Assembly: GCA_011522825.1 (NCBI GenBank)
Contig: WTIG01000021.1
Coordinates: 1-12,156 of the forward strand
Source: Puniceicoccaceae bacterium
GTDB lineage: Bacteria > Verrucomicrobiota > Verrucomicrobiia > Opitutales > Coraliomargaritaceae
Direction of reading: 5' to 3'
Length of the DNA stretch: 12,156 bases
Below are positions 6,289-12,156 of the stretch, piece after piece (the stretch's first letter is position 1; the number at the start of each line of letters is the position of its first letter). The notes below the pieces were generated by a model. It worked only from the letters and a program-made list of their open reading frames with translations, did no database searches and was not told where the DNA came from. The position numbers were made by a program, and so were the translations under genes.

Positions 6289-7830
6289 ATGAAACAAACC
6301 AACACGAGTAATCTTACCCTAATGGAATCCATAATTGGTCTCTGTAAACGCAGAGGATTTATTTTTGCCTCTTCAGAAATTTATGGAGGCTACAACGGCT
6401 TTTTTGATTATGGGCCACTCGGAGTTGAGTTAAGAAATAATATTAAAAATATTTGGTGGAGAGACATGGTACAAAGAAGAGACGATATTGTTGGGCTCGA
6501 CTCTTCAATCATTATGCACCCAGATATTTGGAAAGCGTCGGGTCATGTTGATGGATTTTCTGACCCAATGGTTGATTGTAAGGAATCTAAATTACGCTAT
6601 AGAGCCGATCAGCTCTTCATCTATCCCGTTATTTTAGATGACACTTCTGCGGGCTATATTGCTGTGGTCGAAGGCACGGATTTAAATACTCGAATCAAAC
6701 AAGCTAAAAAGCTCAGAGATAGCCTGGGCAACAAACAGGCGAAGTTAGATGAAAGTCAACTAGACAGCGAAGGAACAGAAATCACTGAATTAGATGAAGC
6801 TCAAAGAGCCGTCACGCTAGGACCCGATGCCAAAGATATCGGCACATTGACTGAGCCAAGAGAATTCAAACTTATGTTCGAAACCAAAGTCGGCCCACTG
6901 GCAGACCAATCAGCTGTTGCCTACTTGAGACCCGAAACAGCTCAAGGAATTTTTGCAAATTACAAAAACATAGTGGATACTGGACGAGTAAAAATCCCTT
7001 TTGGTATCGCACAAATAGGAAAAGCATTTCGCAATGAAATCACTCCAAGAAACTTTATCTTCCGATCTCGTGAATTTGAACAAATGGAGATCGAATATTT
7101 TATCTCGCCAGATGCGGATTGGAAAACACTGCATAGAGAATGGTTAGATACTTGCATCAATTGGCTTGAGTCGATTGGCATTCCTAGAGATCAAGTTTCT
7201 GAAGATGTGCACGCTGAAGATAAACTCGCTTTTTATTCACAAGCCACAACTGACTTAATGTTTGAATTTCCGCATGGCAAACAAGAGCTTTGGGGCATTG
7301 CCTGTAGAAGTGATTATGACCTTGGACAACACCAGAAACACTCAGGTAAGTCTATGGAGATTTTTGATGAAGCGCAGAAGAAAAAATACATACCGCACGT
7401 CATAGAACCATCGCTTGGAGTGGATCGCACCCTACTCGCTGTTTTAACAACTGCTTACGATGAAGATGAAATTCCTAATGACAAAGGTGATGTTGAAAAA
7501 CGGACGGTCTTGAGGTTCAGCCCGAAAATCGCACCTTATAAAGCTGCTATTTTCCCATTAGTGAAAAACAAGCCGGAGTTGGTTGAAATTGCTGAAAAGC
7601 TCTATCGAAAACTACAAAAACGCTGGAATGTGTTTTATGATGCTTCGGGCGCAATCGGTCGTCGCTATCGTCGCCAAGACGAGATTGGCACTCCTTATGG
7701 GATTACTATTGATTTTGATACGCTGGAAAAAGATGGTACGGTAACCCTAAGGGATAGAGACACAACCGAACAGACTAGACTATCTGAAAAGGCGCTCATT
7801 CAATTCCTAGAAGAGCAGATTGATGCTTAG
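6289..7830 (+). CDS. glyS: Glycyl-tRNA synthetase, homodimeric alpha2 (eukaryote-like) type
   Basis: A 513-residue class II synthetase that charges tRNA-Gly in the cytosol, of the single-chain dimeric type rather than the alpha2beta2 type common in proteobacteria. The N-terminal core is unmistakable: LCKRRGFIFASSEIYGGYNG (18-37), FDYGPLGVELRNNIKNIWW (39-57), HPDIWKASGHVDGFSDP (77-93). Motif 2 is FRNEITPRNFIFRSREF (247-263) followed by EQMEIEYF. Motif 3 is EPSLGVDRTLLAVL (373-386). The C-terminal anticodon-binding domain (about 407-513) includes GAIGRRYRRQDEIGTPYGIT. An insertion at about 110-185 is highly charged. The four-Cys zinc site typical of this region in many bacterial and archaeal homologues is lost: the first pair reads CKES, and the CPxCG pair reads GPDAKDIGTLTEPREF. 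The start could be ATG 6289 or ATG 6322; the first is kept as the longest. No leader riboswitch was recognised. It converges with the PP2C gene across only 3 bp. Confidence 0.97.
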   Translation: MKQTNTSNLTLMESIIGLCKRRGFIFASSEIYGGYNGFFDYGPLGVELRNNIKNIWWRDMVQRRDDIVGLDSSIIMHPDIWKASGHVDGFSDPMVDCKESKLRYRADQLFIYPVILDDTSAGYIAVVEGTDLNTRIKQAKKLRDSLGNKQAKLDESQLDSEGTEITELDEAQRAVTLGPDAKDIGTLTEPREFKLMFETKVGPLADQSAVAYLRPETAQGIFANYKNIVDTGRVKIPFGIAQIGKAFRNEITPRNFIFRSREFEQMEIEYFISPDADWKTLHREWLDTCINWLESIGIPRDQVSEDVHAEDKLAFYSQATTDLMFEFPHGKQELWGIACRSDYDLGQHQKHSGKSMEIFDEAQKKKYIPHVIEPSLGVDRTLLAVLTTAYDEDEIPNDKGDVEKRTVLRFSPKIAPYKAAIFPLVKNKPELVEIAEKLYRKLQKRWNVFYDASGAIGRRYRRQDEIGTPYGITIDFDTLEKDGTVTLRDRDTTEQTRLSEKALIQFLEEQIDA

Positions 7831-7833
7831 TAT

Positions 7834-8685
7834 TTAATCAGCATTAATTACTTCGAAGCAGAGTGCAGTGGTATTGTCTTTTCCGTCTTCACGAACGGAT
7901 TCATCCACCATGGTTTTAGCTAAGCCATTCGACTGACCCCCGTAAGTAGGATTAGAGAAATCGAGCATTCGCTTCAATGCTGTGTCCATAAGTCCTTCCA
8001 CTAAGCCATCGGAACAAATCAGTAAACGATCTTTAGACCCAAAGATCAATTCGCCAAATTGAGGGCTTAAATGCTGTGTTTTACCACCAATAACTTGATG
8101 GAGAATATTTCTCCTCGGGTCATTTCGTGCTTCATAGTCGGATATCTCTCCTTTTTCTTTGAGCCAACCAATATGCGTATGGTCTATGCTCAACTGATTA
8201 AACGAACTCGCTTCATTTAAATGGTAGATACGACTATCGCCAACATGAGCAAAATAAAGGCGATCTGATCGTACCCAACATAAACTCAAGGTGGCCCCCA
8301 TGCCTTCTAACTCAGCATAGCACTCGCCCATTTTGGAGAGTGCTTCATGCACATTAGACACTAACTCATTTAAAACATCTTGAAAATAAACCGTCATCCC
8401 TTGAGCCTGCGTTTGAAAAACCTTGGGAAACAACTGGGTCATTTGCTCTGCGACGAGGTGACTGGCATAATCACCTGCATTAGCACCCCCCATTCCATCG
8501 CTAACAGCAAAAACAAAATCATTGGTTCCCATTTCAGCCTCACCATACTTGCCTAAGCGGCAAACCCCTTCTCCATTCACCTGCAAAGCTAAAAAGCTAT
8601 CTTCATTATTTGAACGATAACGACCGACATCCGTATGCCCAGACCATCTCAAAATTCTTGCTTGTTCGTCCATAGCTCTAGTCAA
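7834..8685 (-). CDS. PP2C-family (PPM) protein serine/threonine phosphatase
   Basis: A 283-residue soluble PP2C phosphatase, a Mn/Mg-dependent enzyme that removes phosphate from Ser/Thr. All the metal-site motifs are present in order: GRYRSNNEDS (21-30), VSDGMGGANAGDYAS (61-75), EGMGATL (127-133), FAHVGDSRIYHL (145-156), LLICSDGLVEGL (221-232) and EDGKDNTTAL (266-275). The acidic residues Asp63, Asp149, Asp226 and Asp270 match metal ligands of the family (inference from alignment by eye). There is no transmembrane segment or sensor domain, so it is a stand-alone catalytic protein. The start is TTG at 8685, supported by AGGAG six bases upstream; the next ATG (8673) would leave that site 18 bases away. 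It lies 24 bp downstream of the kinase-like gene in the same direction, so the two are very likely co-transcribed and may act on the same substrate. It converges on glyS with a 3-bp gap. Confidence 0.95.
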   Translation of the reverse strand: MTRAMDEQARILRWSGHTDVGRYRSNNEDSFLALQVNGEGVCRLGKYGEAEMGTNDFVFAVSDGMGGANAGDYASHLVAEQMTQLFPKVFQTQAQGMTVYFQDVLNELVSNVHEALSKMGECYAELEGMGATLSLCWVRSDRLYFAHVGDSRIYHLNEASSFNQLSIDHTHIGWLKEKGEISDYEARNDPRRNILHQVIGGKTQHLSPQFGELIFGSKDRLLICSDGLVEGLMDTALKRMLDFSNPTYGGQSNGLAKTMVDESVREDGKDNTTALCFEVINAD

Positions 8686-8691
8686 TCTATT

Positions 8692-8696
8692 CTCCT
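8692..8696 (-). promoter_or_regulatory. Shine-Dalgarno AGGAG that selects a TTG start for the PP2C gene
   Basis: Read on the minus strand, AGGAG (8696-8692) is followed by six bases and then TTG (8685). This spacing is ideal for TTG and poor for the in-frame ATG at 8673 (18 bases). It is one of few obvious Shine-Dalgarno sequences in the window, where most starts lack one. It lies in the 24-bp gap between the kinase-like and phosphatase genes. Confidence 0.65.
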
Positions 8697-8709
8697 GAAT
8701 AAAACCACC

Positions 8710-9159
8710 CTAAATTCCGTCTTTTGATGTTTTAAAATCTTCCCGATTAAATTGAGTACTCGGCTTAGGCCCTGGGTCGTAGCCCTCTTCTAAGATCGTT
8801 GCAAATTCAAAATCAATGATACAAAAGCGTCCTAAATTTGCATTATAAGTGATATTGCGAACTGCTTGATCTCCATGACGAACCCCAAAAGTTTCTAATT
8901 CTTTAAACAGTGCTTGGCATTTATCTTCACTCAATCTCTGTACCATTTGACCACAATTAGTGGTCTCAATTTTAAGCTCTGAATCATCTTTAGCTAATAA
9001 GCGAGGTACAAATGTACACCTCTTTCTCTCAAGATACTCCAAAACTTGAACCTCATTAGCAAACCGCTCTTTTGCATTCGGGCCTAAAAACCACTTTTTT
9101 ACACGTCCATCAAATGAGATATGAACCCGAGCAAAAGCCGTATTTTTCTTTTCCTGCAT
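8710..9159 (-). CDS. Minimal protein-kinase-like protein (Bud32/RIO/InaA-like fold)
   Basis: A 149-residue protein that keeps the key elements of a kinase fold in compressed form. These are a beta3-like strand with lysines (RVKKWF, 19-24), a helix C-like glutamate (FANEVQVLEYL, 33-43, Glu36), a catalytic loop HGDQAVRNI (95-103, Asp97 and Asn102) and a metal-binding DFE in place of DFG (IIDFEFA, 114-120, Asp116). Ordinary kinase domains are 250-280 residues. This one ends about 30 residues after DFE, so the C-lobe is nearly absent, as in Bud32-type and lipopolysaccharide-kinase-type small kinases. The substrate is unknown and activity is inferred from the motifs. Its pairing with the PP2C gene 24 bp downstream suggests an antagonistic kinase/phosphatase switch. 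It is divergent from glnII, and a perfect 15-bp palindrome covers its ATG (9159), which points to repressor- or activator-controlled expression. I saw no frameshift or stop that would make it a fragment of a longer kinase. Confidence 0.72.
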   Translation of the reverse strand: MQEKKNTAFARVHISFDGRVKKWFLGPNAKERFANEVQVLEYLERKRCTFVPRLLAKDDSELKIETTNCGQMVQRLSEDKCQALFKELETFGVRHGDQAVRNITYNANLGRFCIIDFEFATILEEGYDPGPKPSTQFNREDFKTSKDGI

Positions 9160-9172
9160 GGGATAATCCCAT
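9158..9172. promoter_or_regulatory. 15-bp perfect palindrome ATGGGAT-A-ATCCCAT, candidate operator
   Basis: Two 7-bp arms flank a single central base (9165), with perfect symmetry. The left arm includes the kinase-like gene's start codon (minus strand ATG at 9159-9157 shares two of its bases). The 1-nt centre is too small for an RNA hairpin loop, so a protein-binding operator is the likelier reading. It lies in the kinase/glnII divergent region, about 85 bp upstream of the sigma-54 promoter. Confidence 0.45.
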
Positions 9173-9190
9173 CAAATAAGCTGAAATGAT

Positions 9191-9203
9191 GCAAGATTCT
9201 TGC
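9191..9203. promoter_or_regulatory. Inverted repeat GCAAGA-T-TCTTGC, candidate enhancer site for a sigma-54 activator
   Basis: A perfect 6-bp inverted repeat around one base (9197), flanked two bases away by a further symmetric TG/CA. Its centre is about 79 bp upstream of the transcription start predicted for the sigma-54 promoter. NtrC-type activators usually bind dyads some 80-150 bp upstream. The sequence is not a close match to the enterobacterial NtrC consensus (GCACC-N5-GGTGC), so the bound protein is unknown. Confidence 0.4.
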
Positions 9204-9249
9204 TACAATTAATCGAGGAAACACTCAAATATACTTGCACTAATCTCAA

Positions 9250-9265
9250 TGGCACGCATCTTGCT
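9250..9265 (+). promoter_or_regulatory. Sigma-54 (RpoN) -24/-12 promoter of glnII
   Basis: TGGCACGCATCTTGCT matches the sigma-54 consensus TGGCACG-N4-TTGCW at every defined position, with the -24 GG at 9251-9252 and the -12 GC at 9263-9264 at the required spacing. Transcription should begin about 9276, giving a 70-nt leader before the glnII ATG. The leader contains two small inverted repeats (TATCC-TTCA-GGATA at 9270-9283; AAGTGA/TCACTT at 9283-9303). Sigma-54 promoters are absolutely dependent on an activator ATPase, so glnII is probably nitrogen-regulated, as glnII is in rhizobia. Confidence 0.88.
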
Positions 9266-9345
9266 CTTATATCCTTCAGGATAAGTGAGCCCTATGTTCA
9301 CTTTTAACACTAATTATAAACTTACTAACCAAAAATCCATATATT

Positions 9346-10368
<1,023 letters not shown>

Positions 10369-10394
10369 GCCAAGCTTAGCGAACCTATAATTTC

Positions 10395-10428
10395 AAAAGC
10401 CACTCTTTTAATTAGAGTGGCTTTTTTT
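10395..10428 (+). terminator. Rho-independent terminator of glnII
   Basis: AAAAGCCACTCT (10395-10406) pairs with AGAGTGGCTTTT (10414-10425) around a 7-nt loop; the T-run extends to seven residues (10422-10428). It starts 26 bp after the glnII stop. Read from the other side the hairpin is followed by four T residues, so it may also weakly terminate the convergent NTF2-like gene. Confidence 0.9.
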
Positions 10429-10448
10429 ATTGGATACATAAAATGAAA

Positions 10449-10964
10449 CTAAATGCGTTTCTGAACAAACTGAATCAGTTGCTTGGCAATCGGTATCTTT
10501 TGATAGATGAGCGATGTCGGGTCCCAATAATCTTGGTGAAAAATCACCTGCCCATCTGAGTTAAAACGAAAACGACTCATACCCATTGAAGATTCGTATT
10601 CATCCTTTTCCTTGAATTGAATTGACATTGTCCATTCGATAAAGAATTCACCTTTTGAACGCATGATGTGATTAAAAGTAAACAGAACCCCAGAGACAGC
10701 CTGCACTCCTTTGAGCATATACGGCAAAAGTTCGTCTAATCGATTATACTGTTTGAAGGCATCTCTAAAATAAATTGTCTCTGCATACACCTTGGGGAAA
10801 CTATTTTGAAGATTTTCGTAAGTGTAGTTGGTGTATAAATCTTCGACTCGTTGAAGCATGAGACGCTCCTGCTCGCTCCCTACTTCTGGAATTCTATGCT
10901 GAGATGGATCAGTCCACTCTAGAGCGTTTTTATAAGTACTATCTAAATTTGTTTGTGAGTGCAT
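10449..10964 (-). CDS. NTF2/SnoaL-like protein of unknown function
   Basis: A 171-residue soluble protein that looks like a nuclear-transport-factor-2/SnoaL-type alpha+beta barrel. An early helix (VEDLYTNYTYENLQNSF, about 40-56) is followed by a strand with YAETIYFRDAF (60-70), then alternating strands such as VSGVLFTFNHIMRSKGEFFIEWTMSI (split about 90-115), SRFRFNSDGQVIFHQDYWD (130-148), and a C-terminal helix. The pattern 'F.R..F' then 'W...I.F' then 'G.SRF.F..DG.I..H.DYWD' is common in the NTF2-like proteins found beside CFA/CNMT-type methyltransferase and flavoprotein genes. The fold can be catalytic or merely ligand-binding, so no reaction is assigned. It is divergent from the CNMT-like methyltransferase with 147 bp between them and converges on glnII. 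The ATG at 10964 is the first in frame, with no clear Shine-Dalgarno. Membership in the same pathway as its divergent neighbours is inferred from context. Confidence 0.7.
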   Translation of the reverse strand: MHSQTNLDSTYKNALEWTDPSQHRIPEVGSEQERLMLQRVEDLYTNYTYENLQNSFPKVYAETIYFRDAFKQYNRLDELLPYMLKGVQAVSGVLFTFNHIMRSKGEFFIEWTMSIQFKEKDEYESSMGMSRFRFNSDGQVIFHQDYWDPTSLIYQKIPIAKQLIQFVQKRI

Positions 10965-11020
10965 AGGATGATGTGAGCTTCATAAGATACTGTGAATAGA
11001 AAGTGTAGCTCATTGAGAAT

Positions 11021-11053
11021 TTCGAGTTAGCACATTATGCAAATAAACTCGAA
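11021..11053. promoter_or_regulatory. Inverted repeat TTCGAGTT-N17-AACTCGAA in the divergent promoter region
   Basis: TTCGAGTT (11021-11028) and AACTCGAA (11046-11053) are perfect 8-bp inverted copies, separated centre to centre by 25 bp, between the NTF2-like and methyltransferase genes. A second dyad, AATCAA-CA-TTGATT (11052-11065), adjoins it and covers the candidate -35 box. Together they look like operator sequence for a shared regulator. No known consensus was recognised. Confidence 0.4.
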
Positions 11054-11059
11054 TCAACA

Positions 11060-11087
11060 TTGATTAATATTTTCTCGCAGCTATAAC
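11060..11087 (+). promoter_or_regulatory. Candidate sigma-70-type promoter for the methyltransferase gene
   Basis: TTGATT (11060-11065) and TATAAC (11082-11087) are separated by 16 bp, four and five matches respectively to the consensus hexamers. The expected start near 11094 gives a leader of about 18 nt, which contains AGAG 5-8 bases before the ATG as a weak ribosome binding site. The -35 lies within a perfect inverted repeat, consistent with regulation. Confidence 0.5.
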
Positions 11088-11111
11088 TTACAATAAATTA
11101 CAAGAGACTGT

Positions 11112-12125
11112 ATGCATTTACCGACTTTACTCGCTGAGCGTAGACTAATTCCTGATTCATTAATTCGTTGGGGCATTCAAAATCAATTAAAACAACATTC
11201 GCTTCTTTTAGCGAATAATCCTAAATCTGATTTTTCTTGGATAGAGGAATTAAGCACACGACCGATTGCTGAATGTACGGATAGCTCTAAAGAACAGCAC
11301 TACGAAGTGCCTACTGAATATTTTAAGACCGTCTTAGGAACTCACTTAAAATATAGCTCCTGTTTTTGGGATGAATCCACGACTTCTTTAGAAATGGCTG
11401 AAGCCAATATGCTTCGCTTATCGTGCGAACACGCTCAATTAGAAAACGGGCAAACGATTTTAGAATTAGGCTGCGGCTGGGGTTCTTTAAGTCTTTGGAT
11501 GGCAGAACACTATCCTCAAAGTAGCATCACGGCTATGAGTCATTCGAAGACACAGAAAGCCTACATCGATTCAGAGATCAAGCGACGTGGCTTAGATAAC
11601 CTAAAGGTCATTACTTCAGATATTAATGATTTTGATCCTAGTATGCAATTTGATCGAATTGTCTCTGTAGAAATGTTCGAGCACTTAAGAAATCATAGCC
11701 TACTTTTTAAACGAATGAATAATTGGCTCAAAGATGAAGGTCGCATCTTCATTCATGTATTCGCCCACCAGAAAGAAAGTTATTTATTTGAAGTAGAGCA
11801 TAAGCGAGATTGGATGGCAGAATATTTTTTCACAGGAGGCATGATGCCATCTATTAACTTTCTACCCAGCACAGCTAAGTCATTTAAAGAACTGAATCGC
11901 TGGGAAATTAATGGCGTGCACTATAGCAAAACTTTAGAAGCTTGGCTCTCAAAACAAGATCAACAAGAAGACATAATTAAAGAGCAATTTTCGAAGACTT
12001 ACGGCAAAGATACAAAATTATGGATTCAGCGTTGGAGACTCTTTTACTTAGCCTGCTCTGAGCTGTTTGCCTATAATGACGGTAATGAGTGGCTGGTCAT
12101 GCACTATTTATTGGCAAAAAGATGA
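11112..12125 (+). CDS. SAM-dependent methyltransferase, coclaurine N-methyltransferase-like (CFA superfamily)
   Basis: A 337-residue class I methyltransferase. The entry HYEVPTEYFKTVLGTHLKYS (63-82), with FWDESTTSLEMAEANML after it, the SAM-binding ILELGCGWGSLSLWMAEHYP (115-134), AMSHSKTQKAYI, VSVEMFEHL (184-192) and YFFTGGMMPS (238-247) follow plant coclaurine N-methyltransferase nearly phrase by phrase. Classical bacterial cyclopropane-fatty-acid synthases match only the general frame (HYD, GCGWGG, EHVG). The protein is soluble. Bacterial relatives of this kind often sit with flavoprotein oxidoreductase, DUF1365 and NTF2-like genes, thought to modify lipids or respond to oxidative stress, so the true substrate may be an acyl chain rather than an amine; that is unresolved. 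The stop codon overlaps the ATG of the next gene as ATGA, implying translational coupling. A plausible promoter and inverted repeats precede it. Confidence 0.85.
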   Translation: MHLPTLLAERRLIPDSLIRWGIQNQLKQHSLLLANNPKSDFSWIEELSTRPIAECTDSSKEQHYEVPTEYFKTVLGTHLKYSSCFWDESTTSLEMAEANMLRLSCEHAQLENGQTILELGCGWGSLSLWMAEHYPQSSITAMSHSKTQKAYIDSEIKRRGLDNLKVITSDINDFDPSMQFDRIVSVEMFEHLRNHSLLFKRMNNWLKDEGRIFIHVFAHQKESYLFEVEHKRDWMAEYFFTGGMMPSINFLPSTAKSFKELNRWEINGVHYSKTLEAWLSKQDQQEDIIKEQFSKTYGKDTKLWIQRWRLFYLACSELFAYNDGNEWLVMHYLLAKR

Positions 12126-12156
12126 ATGAAAAACCCTTTAAGATTGCTGTTATAGG
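12122..12156 (+). CDS. Start of a Rossmann-fold (probably FAD-dependent) oxidoreductase, partial
   Basis: Only eleven complete codons and part of the next fall inside the window: MNEKPFKIAVI followed by GG-, most likely glycine. A short charged lead-in and the strand KIAVIG is how many FAD/NAD-binding proteins begin (normally KIAVIGsGIAGL), so the Rossmann dinucleotide fold is likely. The ATG shares bases with the methyltransferase stop (ATGA), which supports a real start and a coupled operon. In other bacteria, CFA/CNMT-like methyltransferases are frequently neighbours of amine-oxidase-type flavoproteins, which is the best guess here. The product cannot be named more closely from eleven residues. 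Confidence 0.6.
   Translation, partial: MNEKPFKIAVI

Noticed and set aside
9270..9303. Two small hairpins in the glnII leader as a possible riboswitch (glutamine-type)
   Set aside because: Stems are only 5-6 bp and no conserved glutamine-riboswitch core is seen; noted only within the promoter entry.

Overview
The window looks like chromosomal, housekeeping DNA from a moderately AT-rich member of the Verrucomicrobiota, most likely the Opitutae/Puniceicoccales side. This placement is an inference from gene content: a single-chain eukaryote-like (type II) glutamine synthetase, a basic histone-H1-like tail fused to a small beta domain, a 31-residue bS22/AURKAIP1-like ribosomal protein, KdsD (so a Gram-negative envelope with Kdo), a DUF374 acyltransferase and a bacterial type A RNase P RNA. 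No transposase, integrase, phage gene, CRISPR array or tRNA was found.

Layout. 1-756 is the N-terminal ATPase end of smc (minus, cut by the window edge), divergent from a LOG-family nucleotide hydrolase (864-1706, plus). That gene converges on kdsD (1742-2737, minus). From 2922 to 4705 there is a minus-strand run of RNA/translation genes. In transcription order these are rnpB, rpsT with a strong terminator, a degenerate RluA-type pseudouridine-synthase-fold protein with its own terminator, and the tiny bS22-like protein. Next come the histone-tail fusion protein (5020-5466, plus), which overlaps its convergent neighbour, a DUF374 acyltransferase (5453-6115, minus), by 14 bp, and then glycyl-tRNA synthetase (6289-7830, plus).

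The second half is more regulatory. A two-gene minus-strand unit encodes a very small kinase-like protein (8710-9159) followed by a PP2C-type phosphatase (7834-8685, TTG start with a clear Shine-Dalgarno). It is divergent from glnII (9346-10368, plus). The shared intergenic region holds an essentially perfect sigma-54 promoter facing glnII, an inverted repeat about 79 bp upstream of the expected transcription start, and a 15-bp perfect palindrome on the kinase start codon. glnII ends at a textbook terminator. The last part has a divergent pair: an NTF2/SnoaL-like protein (10449-10964, minus) and a methyltransferase strongly resembling plant coclaurine N-methyltransferase (11112-12125, plus). 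The methyltransferase is translationally coupled (ATGA overlap) to a gene whose first residues look like a Rossmann FAD/NAD-binding oxidoreductase and which runs off the window.

Most attractive leads: the kinase/phosphatase pair beside a nitrogen-regulated promoter, the histone-tail/carbohydrate-binding-like fusion, the pseudouridine synthase homologue lacking the catalytic Asp, and the NTF2/CNMT-like/flavoprotein module with symmetric sequence elements between its divergent genes. All calls come from reading motifs; no database search was run.
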